Assembly: GCF_024347075.1 (NCBI RefSeq)
Contig: NZ_AP024900.1
Span: 1,054,001-1,118,000, forward strand
Direction of reading: 5' to 3'
DNA: 64,000 nt
Source of the DNA: Vibrio rarus
GTDB taxonomy: Bacteria; Pseudomonadota; Gammaproteobacteria; Enterobacterales; Vibrionaceae
The position numbers and the translations under genes were made by a program. The notes under the pieces are model-generated. The model was given only the letters and a program-made list of their open reading frames with translations, searched no databases and had not been told where the DNA came from. Shown piece after piece: positions 47,994-57,286 of the stretch. How positions within the stretch are numbered: position 1 is the first letter of the stretch; every line of letters begins with the position of its first letter.

Positions 47994-49084
47994 TCTTTAA
48001 TATCAGACGTCTAGGCCAAGTGTCGTTACTTTTTGCTTGTGGCGCTTTGCTTATCGGTTGTGACAAAGCCAAAGTGGAACCCATTGAGCATGTGGCGAAA
48101 GTGGCCGTTCTTCGGCTGGGCAAACCTGAGGCTATTGACCGTATTTATTTTCCTGCGGTTGCTCAAGCGGCACTGCGATCTCATTTAAGTTTTAGAGTCT
48201 CAGGGGAGATCACCCAATTGGTGGTAAAGGAAGGGGATCGGGTTAAAAAAGGTGATTTGATCGCTCAACTAGATACTCGCGACTTTCGCATTACGTTGGA
48301 TAATAGACGAGCCAGTTATGCAGCCATTAATAGCCAATACAAGCGCTCACAACCGTTAGTGAAAAAGGGCTTACTGGCTCAATCGCAATTTGATGAGCTG
48401 GCGGCACAAAGAAATATCGCCTTGGTAGATTTGAGATTAGCGGAGCTGTATTTAAAGTTTACCACGCTCAGAGCGCCAACGGATGGCATCATCTCACGGG
48501 TTAATGTGGATCGTTTTGAAAATGTGCAAGTAGGGCAACAGGTGGTCAACATTCATAGCACCAATGAAGTGGAAGTGTTGATACAAGTGGCCGACCGTGT
48601 ATTTGTACATCAGCCCACACAACGGGATCTGAGAAAGGTAACTGCAAAAGTGAAAGTGGCCAGTGGCAATGTCTATGACGCCAAAATTAAAGAGTTCACT
48701 ACAGAGCCAGATCCTGCCACAGGAACCTATAACCTGACACTCATCATGCCTATGCCAGAAGACGACATTATTTTGGATGGAATGGCACTTGAGGTGACCG
48801 CAAAAAGTAGCGAGGCCGGTTTAAATGTCAGCTTTGGTTCGGATATCCCGTTAAATGCCGTTGTGAATATGGATGGCGATAAACTGGATCGTAGGCAGAC
48901 CTTTGTCTGGGTGCTAGAAGGGGATACCGTTCGCAAACAAAAAGTGGAATTGGGCAAGATGAAAAATACCACAGTGCAAGTGGTATCGGGCCTTAAGGGA
49001 ACGGAACAAATAGTGGTTAAAGGCATATCGCAACTGCGAGAGGGAGCTAAAGTGGCAGTGATTAAGCAGGAGATGGTGCTATGA
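47990..49084 (+). CDS. vexJ: RND efflux periplasmic adaptor, second (VexJ-like)
   Basis: The 364-residue adaptor starts at ATG 47990 with AAGGAG upstream and has a lipoprotein signal ending ALLIGC. Its barrel-sandwich halves are SFRVSGEITQLVVKEGDRVKKGDLIAQLD and LRAPTDGIISRVNVDRF, with a helical hairpin between. It is diverged from the first adaptor (VexI-like) but shares the plan, suggesting that the two form a hetero-oligomeric adaptor ring. It overlaps the pump gene by four bases. Confidence 0.88.
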   Translation: MIFNIRRLGQVSLLFACGALLIGCDKAKVEPIEHVAKVAVLRLGKPEAIDRIYFPAVAQAALRSHLSFRVSGEITQLVVKEGDRVKKGDLIAQLDTRDFRITLDNRRASYAAINSQYKRSQPLVKKGLLAQSQFDELAAQRNIALVDLRLAELYLKFTTLRAPTDGIISRVNVDRFENVQVGQQVVNIHSTNEVEVLIQVADRVFVHQPTQRDLRKVTAKVKVASGNVYDAKIKEFTTEPDPATGTYNLTLIMPMPEDDIILDGMALEVTAKSSEAGLNVSFGSDIPLNAVVNMDGDKLDRRQTFVWVLEGDTVRKQKVELGKMKNTTVQVVSGLKGTEQIVVKGISQLREGAKVAVIKQEMVL

Positions 49085-52000
49085 GTCAAGATAATCTCCA
49101 ACAAAAACCCGAGGCTGAACCAACAGGCATTGCGGCTTACTTTATAAAAAATAGAGTAATTAGCTGGATGATTTCGTTAATCTTTTTTATCGGTGGCACT
49201 TTTTCATTTTTCGAATTAGGGCGACTGGAAGATCCCGCCTTTACGATTAAAGATGCCATGGTGGTGACCAGTTATCCCGGTGCGACGCCGCAACAGGTGG
49301 AAGAAGAAGTGACCTATCCACTGGAAAAAGCCATTCAACAATTAACCTATGTGGATGAGGTCAACTCCATTTCCAGTCGTGGCTTATCGCAAATCACTGT
49401 GACCATGAAAAACAACTATGGTCCCGATGATCTGCCACAAATTTGGGATGAGTTACGTCGTAAAGTGACCGATTTAAATGGCTCTTTGCCGCCAGGGGTC
49501 AATACGCCCGCTGTGATTGATGATTTTGGCGATGTGTATGGCGTGTTATTGGCCATTACTGGAGAAGGGTACTCCTATAAAGAGTTATTGGATTATGTGG
49601 ATTATTTGCGCCGGGAGTTAGAACTCATCGATGGCGTCAGTAAAGTGGCGGTGTCTGGTGAGCAGCAAGAGCAAGTATTTATCGAAATGTCCATGAAGCG
49701 TTTAAATACTTTAGGCATCGCCCCTTCTACCGTCGCCAACCTATTAAACACACAAAATACCATTTCTCCTGCAGGGGCGATTCGAATTGGTGATGAGTAC
49801 ATTCGCATTCATCCTACCGGTGAGTTTCAAGATGTGGAGCAACTCGGTGACTTAATCATTACCGACTCGAGTAAACAAAACTCAGGTTTGATTTATTTAC
49901 GAGATGTGGCGCAAGTGAAGCGCGGTTATATTGATGTTCCCACTAACTTAATTAATTTCAATGGTAACTTTGCCCTAAATATGGGGATCTCGTTTAATGC
50001 GGGAGTGAATGTTGTTGATATTGGTCATAAATTGGATCAGCGCTTAGCGGAGCTTAAGTTTCAGCAACCTATCGGCATTGATATATCAGAAATTTATAGC
50101 CAGCCGAAGGAAGTAGATAAGTCCGTCAGCGGTTTTGTGGTCAGTTTAGGGCAGGCCGTGGCCATTGTTATCATCGTGCTGCTGTTTTTTATGGGGTTAC
50201 GTTCAGGGTTACTGATTGGCTTGATTTTGTTGGTCACAGTGCTCGGTACCTTTGTCTTTATGAAGTATTTTGCCATTGATCTGCAGCGTATCTCATTAGG
50301 AGCCTTGGTCATCGCCTTAGGGATGCTGGTGGATAACGCCATTGTGGTGGTTGAAGGCATATTGGTTGGCACACAAAAAGGACGGACTAGGATTCAAGCC
50401 GCCACTGATATTGTCACGCAAACCAAATGGCCTTTATTGGGGGCGACGGTTATCGCTGTTACCGCCTTTGCACCAATAGGTTTGTCTGAAGACTCCACTG
50501 GGGAATATTGCCGCACGTTATTTAGTGTGTTGTTAATTTCGCTGATGTTGTCTTGGTTTACGGCTATTTCATTAACGCCTTTCTTTGCTGACTTATTTTT
50601 TAAAGGACAGAAGTTTAAAGGGGAAGCGGGGGATGATCCCTACAATGGCGTGTTATTTGTGGTGTATAAAAAATTCTTGCAGTTTTGTATGCGCAACTCA
50701 TGGGTGACCGTCGGGACGCTAGTGCTGGCCCTTGGGGTGAGTATTTTTGGTTTTGGCTTTATTAAACAAGCCTTCTTTCCGTCCTCCACCACCCCCATGT
50801 TTCTATCGGATGTTTGGCTACCGGAAGGAAGCGATATTCGGGTGACCAATACCAAGCTTAAAGCCATTGAAACATGGCTGTTGCAACAAGAAGGGGTGGA
50901 AGCGGTGACGACCACAGCAGGCAAAGGCTTGTCCCGATTTATGTTGACCTATACCCCAGAAAAAAGTTATGCCGCATACGGTGAAGTGATCACTCGAGTG
51001 GAGAGCTATGAAGTGCTGCATGAGATCATGGGTAAATATAGAACCTATGTCACTGACCATTTCCCCGAAATAGACTATAAGCTCAAACAAATTGAATTAG
51101 GGCCCAGTGGCGGCGCGAAAATTGAGGCGAGGATTATCGGCTCCGATCCCACGGTATTACGTGGTATAGCCGCCCAAGTTGTCGATATTTTAAATGCCGA
51201 TCCGGGGGCAACGGGAGTGCGACACGATTGGCGTGAGCGAAGCAAAATAATCGAGCCACAATTTAATGAAAGTCAGGCGCGACGTTATGGCATCAGTAAA
51301 AGTGATATGGATGATTTTTTACAGATGTCCTTCTCTGGTTTAAACGTTGGTGTCTATCGAGACGGCACCACGCTGATGCCTATTGTGACTCGATTAACGG
51401 AAAAAGAGCGCATCGACTTTAGAAATATTGAAGGGATGAATATTTGGAGTCCAGTCCTTGGTGACTACATTCCTTTACAACAAATTACCTTAGGCAATGA
51501 GATTCGTTGGGAAGATCCGCTGATTGTGCGTAAGAACCGAAAACGCATGTTAACTGTCTTTGCAGACCCTAATATTTTAGGGGACGAAACAGCCGCTACC
51601 TTGCAAGGACGGATTCAAAAACAGATTGAAGCGATAGAAATGCCCGCCGGATATAGCCTTGAGTGGGGAGGAGAATATGAATCCTCTAATGATGCGAAAG
51701 CGTCATTGTTCTCAAGCATGCCTATGGGGTATCTGTTTATGTTTTTGATTACGGTATTTTTGTTTAACTCGGTAAAAGAGTCTTTGATTGTTTGGCTGAC
51801 GGTACCGCTGGCGTTAATTGGTGTGACCAGTGGTTTATTAATTCTTAACACCCCATTTGGCTTTATGGCCCTGCTAGGCTTTTTAAGTTTATCGGGCATG
51901 CTATTGAAAAATGGCATTGTATTGATAGACCAGATAGAGGTAGAAATGCAGTCAGGTAAAGAACCTTATCATGCGGTAGTGGAAGCGGCGTTGAGTCGTG

Positions 52001-52179
52001 TTAGACCGGTATGTATGGCCGCAATTACCACCATACTTGGCATGATCCCATTGTTACCGGATATCTTTTTTAAGCCGATGGCAGTAACCATTATGTTTGG
52101 TCTGGGCTTTGCAACGGTATTAACCTTAATTGTGGTTCCTGTGCTGTATCGTATGTTCCATAAAATCGAGGTCTGTTAG
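49081..52179 (+). CDS. vexK: RND efflux pump inner membrane transporter (VexK-like)
   Basis: The 1032-residue HAE-type transporter has the RND plan: one helix near residue 20-40, a large periplasmic loop (about 45-330), helices 2-6, a second loop (about 560-860) and helices 8-12. Visible motifs are LGRLEDPAFTIKDAMV near residue 48, GIGSSR-type porter regions, and the proton-relay segment of TM4, ALGMLVDNAIVVVEG near residue 410. The substrate is unknown, but V. cholerae VexIJK exports detergents and bile salts. An outer membrane partner must be encoded elsewhere. Confidence 0.92.
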   Translation: MSQDNLQQKPEAEPTGIAAYFIKNRVISWMISLIFFIGGTFSFFELGRLEDPAFTIKDAMVVTSYPGATPQQVEEEVTYPLEKAIQQLTYVDEVNSISSRGLSQITVTMKNNYGPDDLPQIWDELRRKVTDLNGSLPPGVNTPAVIDDFGDVYGVLLAITGEGYSYKELLDYVDYLRRELELIDGVSKVAVSGEQQEQVFIEMSMKRLNTLGIAPSTVANLLNTQNTISPAGAIRIGDEYIRIHPTGEFQDVEQLGDLIITDSSKQNSGLIYLRDVAQVKRGYIDVPTNLINFNGNFALNMGISFNAGVNVVDIGHKLDQRLAELKFQQPIGIDISEIYSQPKEVDKSVSGFVVSLGQAVAIVIIVLLFFMGLRSGLLIGLILLVTVLGTFVFMKYFAIDLQRISLGALVIALGMLVDNAIVVVEGILVGTQKGRTRIQAATDIVTQTKWPLLGATVIAVTAFAPIGLSEDSTGEYCRTLFSVLLISLMLSWFTAISLTPFFADLFFKGQKFKGEAGDDPYNGVLFVVYKKFLQFCMRNSWVTVGTLVLALGVSIFGFGFIKQAFFPSSTTPMFLSDVWLPEGSDIRVTNTKLKAIETWLLQQEGVEAVTTTAGKGLSRFMLTYTPEKSYAAYGEVITRVESYEVLHEIMGKYRTYVTDHFPEIDYKLKQIELGPSGGAKIEARIIGSDPTVLRGIAAQVVDILNADPGATGVRHDWRERSKIIEPQFNESQARRYGISKSDMDDFLQMSFSGLNVGVYRDGTTLMPIVTRLTEKERIDFRNIEGMNIWSPVLGDYIPLQQITLGNEIRWEDPLIVRKNRKRMLTVFADPNILGDETAATLQGRIQKQIEAIEMPAGYSLEWGGEYESSNDAKASLFSSMPMGYLFMFLITVFLFNSVKESLIVWLTVPLALIGVTSGLLILNTPFGFMALLGFLSLSGMLLKNGIVLIDQIEVEMQSGKEPYHAVVEAALSRVRPVCMAAITTILGMIPLLPDIFFKPMAVTIMFGLGFATVLTLIVVPVLYRMFHKIEVC

Positions 52180-52288
52180 TGATTAACGGTTCGCGATGAG
52201 TGATGAGCAATAAGCCACAGGTCCATTGCGTGAAGTGGATGAGGCTTTTACACTAAAGGCTACGCATACATTTTTTAAGGACATAACA

Positions 52289-52849
52289 ATGAGTCGTTGC
52301 CACTGGTTAGATACCACCAAAGCGGATTATGTTGAGTATCATGATAAAGAGTGGGGCGTTGCGGTTTTTGATGATCGGGTATTTTTTGAATTTCTGGTTT
52401 TGGAGTCAGCACAAGCGGGGTTAAGTTGGTACACCATCTTAAAAAGAAGAGCGGGGTATCGACAGGCCTTCGCGAAGTTTGATCCGGTGAAAGTGGCGCA
52501 ATTTGATCAGCAGAAAGTGGAAGAGTTAGTACAAAATAGCGCCATTATTCGCAATCGTGCCAAAATTGAAGCTGCGATTAACAATGCCCAGAAGTTTTTA
52601 CAGATACAGTCTGAGTATGGCAGTTTTAGCAATTTTATTTGGGCTTATGTTGATAACCAACCGCTAGATAATAGGCAGCAGCAGAGCTCTCCGGTTGCCA
52701 CGACGCCGTTATCTGATCAAGTGGCAAAAGATCTTAAAAAAAGAGGCTTTAAGTTTCTTGGTAGCACCACATTATATGCATTTTTGCAGGCGACAGGCGT
52801 GGTGAACGACCATGATCTGGACTGCATCTGTCGTAGCAAGATGTCTTAG
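52289..52849 (+). CDS. tag: DNA-3-methyladenine glycosylase I
   Basis: Tag removes 3-methyladenine from alkylated DNA. From ATG 52289 (AAGGACATAACA upstream) the protein has 186 residues with zinc ligands at SRCHW (Cys4) and YHDKEWG (His) and, at the C-terminus, VNDHDLDC with the other His and Cys. The HhH-like core FFEFLVLESAQAGLSWYTIL contains the aromatic base pocket. It is alone and convergent with norR. An earlier in-frame ATG at 52226 has no family support. Confidence 0.94.
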   Translation: MSRCHWLDTTKADYVEYHDKEWGVAVFDDRVFFEFLVLESAQAGLSWYTILKRRAGYRQAFAKFDPVKVAQFDQQKVEELVQNSAIIRNRAKIEAAINNAQKFLQIQSEYGSFSNFIWAYVDNQPLDNRQQQSSPVATTPLSDQVAKDLKKRGFKFLGSTTLYAFLQATGVVNDHDLDCICRSKMS

Positions 52850-52904
52850 TTGTCTTTTTACGCGACTAGTGCCGAACTCAGCTTGCCATTAATGCGCAAG
52901 TTGC

Positions 52905-54452
52905 TCACTTCAACCCCAAACGCTTCATTAAACGATGTAAGTTACCGGGGTTGAGCCCCAATTGCTTGGCGGTAGCACTGAGTTTTTTATTATTTTTGAT
53001 AAAAGTAGTTTGGATGAGTTGTGTTTGAAACTGCTCTGTTGCCTCTTTAAGTGGCAGGTGTTGCCATTGCTCATTCGTCGCCAGTGTATTTTCTATTGCG
53101 GTGGGGGCGGGAGCCTCAGCATTGTCCGGGTTATGGGTAAATTGAAAATGGTGCGGTGTTAAGATTAAATGCGCTGCATTACTTTCCGCTTTGGCAATCA
53201 CACTGGCTCGATTAATCGCATGTTCTAACTCCCTCACATTTCCTTGCCATGGGTTGTTTTGCAGTAAGTTCAGTACATTGGCATCTAAGGTAATGCTGGC
53301 AAGATTCAATTTATGCTGGCATTGCTCTGCAAAAAAGCCAGCCAATAAGATGACATCTTTATCTCGCTGTCGCAATGGCGGAACAAACAGAGGAAAAACA
53401 CTTAAGCGGTGATAGAGATCAGAGCGAAAGTTGCCGTTTTTCACCTCTTCATGCATGGTGCGATTGGTGGCGGCGATGATGCGTACATCCACTTTAATAT
53501 TACGGTCCTCACCGACTCTTTGAATATCTCCGTATTGCAATGCTCTTAATAATTTTGCTTGTAGAGCAAGAGACAATTCACCGATTTCATCTAAAAAAAG
53601 CGTGCCTTTATTAGCTAACTCAAATTTCCCTTTGCGATCGCTAATTGCGCCAGTGAACGCCCCTTTAATATGGCCAAACAGTTCACTTTCCGCTACAGAT
53701 TCAGGCAGTGCAGCGCAGTTAAGATAGACGAAAGCGGCATCTTTCCGTTGGGATTGCGCGTAAATAGCATGGGCAACCAGTTCTTTACCCACCCCCGTTT
53801 CTCCCATAATGAGTACCGAAAGATCGGTATTGGCGACCGCATTGATATGAGATTTTAGTTCAATAATGCTTTTTGATTGGCCAATAAAATCAACTTGGTC
53901 GTACTTAGCCCGTTGTCGGTTGCTGACATTGGTGACTGCCATGCTTTCTTCAAGCTTAGCCACCAACAAGGCGCTATGTAGGCTATTGGCCGCTAAGGCG
54001 CTAATTAGGCGGAAATGGTCATCGGGAAAATCATCAAATTGAGTAGGGTCAAAGGCATCTATGGTCACCGCGCCAATCAAACGGTCTTCTTGGAAAAGAG
54101 GCAAGCCAATGCAAGAGTGAACTTCTAGCTTTTGTGCATGGTTTGGGATCAGTGCATCATAAGGGTCCGCAAGATCACTGTCTGATGGAAAACGCACAAT
54201 ATCCCCAGCGCGAGCAATGGCCTCCATTCTCGGGTGCTGTTCAATATTAAAACGTCGCCCTAACACATCCTCACTAAGGCCATTGATAGCCAGAGGAATA
54301 AAGTGTTGCTGTTTAAAGAGCAATAATGCGGCGGCGTCGCACTGTAACATATTGCGGATGGTGGCAAGAAGGCGTTCAAAGCGCTCTTGTTCAGAGATCC
54401 CCGATGTAATGTCTCTAGCGACTTGTATCCATTGGCTTTGGTATGTGGTCAT
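52905..54452 (-). CDS. norR: Nitric oxide-responsive sigma-54 regulator NorR
   Basis: NorR senses NO through a non-heme iron in its GAF domain and activates flavorubredoxin genes with sigma-54. From ATG 54452 the 515 residues show a GAF domain (about 20-170, with CDAAALLLF and [23 protein letters not shown]), the AAA+ module with Walker A GETGVGKE and a canonical GAFTGA loop near residue 265, and a C-terminal helix-turn-helix ([21 protein letters not shown]). It is divergent from fpr, with a perfect GTCA-N3-TGAC site between. Upstream in-frame codons are not supported. Confidence 0.94.
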   Translation of the reverse strand: MTTYQSQWIQVARDITSGISEQERFERLLATIRNMLQCDAAALLLFKQQHFIPLAINGLSEDVLGRRFNIEQHPRMEAIARAGDIVRFPSDSDLADPYDALIPNHAQKLEVHSCIGLPLFQEDRLIGAVTIDAFDPTQFDDFPDDHFRLISALAANSLHSALLVAKLEESMAVTNVSNRQRAKYDQVDFIGQSKSIIELKSHINAVANTDLSVLIMGETGVGKELVAHAIYAQSQRKDAAFVYLNCAALPESVAESELFGHIKGAFTGAISDRKGKFELANKGTLFLDEIGELSLALQAKLLRALQYGDIQRVGEDRNIKVDVRIIAATNRTMHEEVKNGNFRSDLYHRLSVFPLFVPPLRQRDKDVILLAGFFAEQCQHKLNLASITLDANVLNLLQNNPWQGNVRELEHAINRASVIAKAESNAAHLILTPHHFQFTHNPDNAEAPAPTAIENTLATNEQWQHLPLKEATEQFQTQLIQTTFIKNNKKLSATAKQLGLNPGNLHRLMKRLGLK

Positions 54453-54524
54453 TGCATTGATTACCTTATTGGCTCTTTTGTCAGTATAACAAGGCATTGT
54501 CATTTAGATAGGTAAACTAACTTT

Positions 54525-54535
54525 GTCATATTGAC
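54525..54535. promoter_or_regulatory. Candidate NorR binding site between norR and fpr
   Basis: GTCATATTGAC matches the NorR core GT-N7-AC and is a perfect GTCA-N3-TGAC palindrome. It is 65 bp upstream of the fpr sigma-54 promoter and 72 bp from norR, so it could serve both. A weaker half site (GTCATTTAGAT) starts at 54499. Confidence 0.7.
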
Positions 54536-54537
54536 AC

Positions 54538-54554
54538 AGTTTAAGTGCTGGGGA
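54538..54554 (+). repeat. 17-bp exact repeat in the fpr promoter region (copy 2)
   Basis: AGTTTAAGTGCTGGGGA is identical to the segment at 46935-46951 ahead of the RND operon. It lies 3 bp after the candidate NorR site, between it and the sigma-54 promoter. Confidence 0.6.
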
Positions 54555-54589
54555 GATGTAATGAGTTGATTTATAATTAAAAACAATTA

Positions 54590-54606
54590 TTGGCACATCC
54601 TTTGCC
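54590..54606 (+). promoter_or_regulatory. Sigma-54 promoter of fpr
   Basis: TTGGCACATCCTTTGCC has an ideal -24 TTGGCAC and -12 TTGC, with ten bases between GG (54592-54593) and GC (54604-54605). It starts transcription about 40 bp before the fpr ATG. Confidence 0.87.
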
Positions 54607-54655
54607 TATTATTGAACTAAATTAACAGTAGTCACAAAAGTAGAGGTGAAGTGCT

Positions 54656-55441
54656 ATGACTCCACATGTTGGGTTTATTGAAGGCGAGGTCGTATCTCGA
54701 GTGGATTGGACTGAGCGATTGTTTTCACTACGAATACGAGTTGATGGTCTGTCATTTATTGCCGGTCAATTTACGAAACTTGGGTTATATTCGATCTCAG
54801 AAAATAGCGGTGATGAGGTCTTTTTGCGTAAAGCGTACTCTATCGTCAACGCGCCGCAAGATTATCAACAAACGGGAGAGTTAGAGTTTTTAATCATCGC
54901 TGATCCCGATGGAGCCCTGTCACCCAATTTACATACCCTCTATCCTGGTGATCAAGTGATGGTAGGGGATCAATGTGCCGGATTTATGACCCTTGATGAA
55001 GTGCCCGATACCGCCAGTCAGTTATGGTTGATTGGCACAGGCACAGGTATCGGCCCTTATTTATCTATGTTACAAACCGACACATTAAGCGAGCAGTACA
55101 GCGACATCGTTTTAGTGCATGCGGTACGTTATGAACAAGATCTTGTCTATTCGGCATTAATCGAGCAGTTGCAACAAAAATTTGCTGACCAATTTCATTA
55201 TGTGCCGATTGTCTCAAGAGAAGAAAAACCAGGGCGCTTATCGGGACGAGTTCCCAGTTTTCTTGAGAAGCGCACCTTAGAATTGCATCTTGATATGAAA
55301 TTGGACATGGAAAAATCGTTTGTATTTTTGTGTGGTAACCCTGCAATGGTTCGCGAGAGTGGCTTAGTACTGACTCAGCGCGGTTACCATAAACATTTAA
55401 GACGTCGACCCGGACATTATTGCTCTGAGAATTATTGGTAA
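54656..55441 (+). CDS. fpr: Ferredoxin/flavodoxin--NADP reductase
   Basis: Fpr is an FAD enzyme passing electrons from NADPH to ferredoxin or flavodoxin. The 261 residues match the E. coli Fpr family: TKLGL in the FAD domain, LRKAYSIVNAP near residue 62, the NADP-binding LIGTGTGIGPYLSMLQ near 125, FLCGNPAMVRESG near 225, and the C-terminal LRRRPGHYCSENYW with an aromatic last residue. Here it sits behind a perfect sigma-54 promoter and a NorR-like site, divergent from norR, suggesting NO-inducible expression; elsewhere fpr is usually SoxS controlled or constitutive. Confidence 0.93.
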   Translation: MTPHVGFIEGEVVSRVDWTERLFSLRIRVDGLSFIAGQFTKLGLYSISENSGDEVFLRKAYSIVNAPQDYQQTGELEFLIIADPDGALSPNLHTLYPGDQVMVGDQCAGFMTLDEVPDTASQLWLIGTGTGIGPYLSMLQTDTLSEQYSDIVLVHAVRYEQDLVYSALIEQLQQKFADQFHYVPIVSREEKPGRLSGRVPSFLEKRTLELHLDMKLDMEKSFVFLCGNPAMVRESGLVLTQRGYHKHLRRRPGHYCSENYW

Positions 55442-55471
55442 GCTTTTTTGAGCAACACCCGCCACAAATAC

Positions 55472-55504
55472 ACGCAGTACCTTATTAAGGTGCTGCGTTT
55501 TTTT
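55472..55504 (+). terminator. fpr terminator
   Basis: ACGCAGTACCTT (55472-55483) and AAGGTGCTGCGT (55487-55498) form a 12-bp stem with one G-U pair and an ATT loop, followed by T7. It separates fpr from norVW, so the two are distinct transcripts. Confidence 0.9.
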
Positions 55505-55512
55505 ATGCGTCT

Positions 55513-55561
55513 AATATCAGTCGTAGTAATTAACTGATCATTCTAGCTTGTTAAAACACTT
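55513..55561. repeat. Partial copy of dispersed MITE-like repeat
   Basis: ATATCAGTCGTAGTAATTAACTGATCATTCTAGC... TTGTTAAAACACTT corresponds to one end of the complete copy at 36845-37021 (reverse orientation), truncated after about 49 bp. It lies just upstream of the NorR-like sites of norV. Confidence 0.75.
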
Positions 55562-55586
55562 AATATCTGTGATTGAACAGTAGAGT

Positions 55587-55597
55587 GTCAAAAACAC
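55587..55597 (+). promoter_or_regulatory. Candidate NorR site 1 upstream of norV
   Basis: GTCAAAAACAC fits GT-N7-AC. It lies 105 bp before the norV sigma-54 promoter and 42 bp (four helical turns) upstream of the second candidate at 55629. Confidence 0.5.
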
Positions 55598-55628
55598 AAT
55601 ATTATCAAATAAACAATGAATTCTGCTT

Positions 55629-55639
55629 GTCTATTTAAC
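55629..55639 (+). promoter_or_regulatory. Candidate NorR site 2 upstream of norV
   Basis: GTCTATTTAAC fits GT-N7-AC, 63 bp before the promoter. A third, weaker match (GTCCTTTAAAT) begins at 55665, giving a possible three-site enhancer as in E. coli. Confidence 0.5.
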
Positions 55640-55691
55640 AATATTAAAATTTTAAATAATTAAAGTCCTTTAAATTCAGGCAATTAAAAAC

Positions 55692-55708
55692 TTGGCACAC
55701 TTGATGCT
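55692..55708 (+). promoter_or_regulatory. Sigma-54 promoter of norVW
   Basis: TTGGCACACTTGATGCT has GG at 55694-55695 and GC at 55706-55707, exactly ten bases apart, with an ideal TTGGCAC. It is about 50 bp before the norV ATG. Confidence 0.88.
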
Positions 55709-55756
55709 ATGTAAGGGGAACGAAACATAAATACCAAAACAGATTAAGGCGACAAA

Positions 55757-57286
55757 ATGACTATTCATGTAAAAAATAACGTCCATTGGGTGGGTCAACG
55801 TGATTGGGAAGTACAAGACTTCCACGGTACAGAATTTAAAATGACGAAAGGTACCAGTTATAATAGTTACCTTATTCGAGAGGAAAAAACCGTTCTTATT
55901 GATACTGTTGACCATAGGTTCAGTCATCAGTTTTTACAAAACTTAGAGATGGAAATAGATCTTAACAGCATTGACTATATTGTTATTAACCATGCTGAAG
56001 AAGATCACTCAGGGGCATTATCGGCATTATTAGAGCGCATTCCCAATACACCAATTTATTGCACTGAAGCTGCCATTGATTCGATTGTGGGTCACCACCA
56101 CCATCCGGAGTGGAATTTTAAAACAGTAAAAACAGGTGACAGTCTCGATATTGGTAATGGCAAGCAATTGGTGTTTGTAGAAGCGCCAATGTTGCACTGG
56201 CCAGATAGCATGATGACTTACCTTACTGGTGATGCCATATTATTTAGTAATGATGCTTTTGGGCAGCATTATTGTGACGAACACTTATTTAATGACGAAG
56301 TGGATCAAACGGAATTAATGGATCAGTGCCTGCGTTATTACTCGAATATACTGACACCGTTTAGCGCTTTAGTCACCGCTAAAATTAAAGAAGTATTGAG
56401 CTTTAATTTACCCGTAGACATGATTGCGACCTCTCACGGCATAGTTTGGCGTGATAACCCAGCGCAAATTATTGAGAAATACTTGCAATGGGCAGGAGAC
56501 TATCAAGAAGACCGTATTACTATTTTCTACGACTCTATGTCGAATAATACTCGCATGATGGCTGACGCTATTGCACAGGGAATACATGATGTTGATCCTG
56601 CTGTGGCAGTCAAAGTGTTTAATGTGGCGCGACAAGATAAAAATGAAATATTAGCCAACGTCTTTCGTTCAAAAGGCATCTTAGTAGGTTCGTCCACGAT
56701 GAATAATGTCATGATGCCGAAAGTGGCAGGCATGCTAGAAGAAATCACCGGCTTGCGCTTCAAACAGAAAAAAGCGGGTGCCTTTGGCAGTTATGGTTGG
56801 AATGGTGGCGCAGTGGATCGAATTCATTCTCGTCTCACCGATGCGGGATTTGAAACCGTAGCAGGGCTAAAAAGTAAGTGGCGTCCTGATGGCAAAGCGA
56901 TGCGAGCATGCCGAGCCCATGGTCAACACATTGCCAAACAGTGGGCATTACATGACCTTAATATACAACCAATGCAATTGCCAAATGAACAGCCAGCCGT
57001 GCTGGAACAAGCTGTGCCGACACAACAGCCAAAAGCCGTGGCGCTGCAGGCTAAGTCTGTCAATGTAGAGCCTGTCAATGTAGGAGAAGAGCAACAACAT
57101 GGCAGTGATTGTGACTGTATGATTTGTACCGTGTGTAATTGGGTTTATGATCCAAAACTTGGGGAGCCCAATCAAGGTGTTGAGCCGGGTACACTTTGGC
57201 CAGATGTGCCGGATTACTTTTTATGTCCGGAGTGTCATTTAGGTAAAGATGTGTTTGCCGTGCATGTGCGTAGTGAGGTGGCCTAA
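55757..57286 (+). CDS. norV: Anaerobic nitric oxide reductase flavorubredoxin
   Basis: NorV reduces NO to N2O under oxygen limitation. The 509 residues have a metallo-beta-lactamase-like diiron domain (about 1-250, with [11 protein letters not shown] and the further His/Asp ligands), a flavodoxin domain with FMN (about 255-395, starting [19 protein letters not shown]), a Gln/Ala-rich linker and a C-terminal rubredoxin domain ([19 protein letters not shown]) with four Cys for iron. E. coli NorV is 479 residues, so the linker is longer here. Sigma-54 promoter and NorR sites precede it. Confidence 0.95.
   Translation: MTIHVKNNVHWVGQRDWEVQDFHGTEFKMTKGTSYNSYLIREEKTVLIDTVDHRFSHQFLQNLEMEIDLNSIDYIVINHAEEDHSGALSALLERIPNTPIYCTEAAIDSIVGHHHHPEWNFKTVKTGDSLDIGNGKQLVFVEAPMLHWPDSMMTYLTGDAILFSNDAFGQHYCDEHLFNDEVDQTELMDQCLRYYSNILTPFSALVTAKIKEVLSFNLPVDMIATSHGIVWRDNPAQIIEKYLQWAGDYQEDRITIFYDSMSNNTRMMADAIAQGIHDVDPAVAVKVFNVARQDKNEILANVFRSKGILVGSSTMNNVMMPKVAGMLEEITGLRFKQKKAGAFGSYGWNGGAVDRIHSRLTDAGFETVAGLKSKWRPDGKAMRACRAHGQHIAKQWALHDLNIQPMQLPNEQPAVLEQAVPTQQPKAVALQAKSVNVEPVNVGEEQQHGSDCDCMICTVCNWVYDPKLGEPNQGVEPGTLWPDVPDYFLCPECHLGKDVFAVHVRSEVA

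Noticed and set aside
55676..55927. A minus-strand frame across the norV promoter.
   Set aside because: It overlaps the sigma-54 promoter and norV start on the opposite strand, with no family match.
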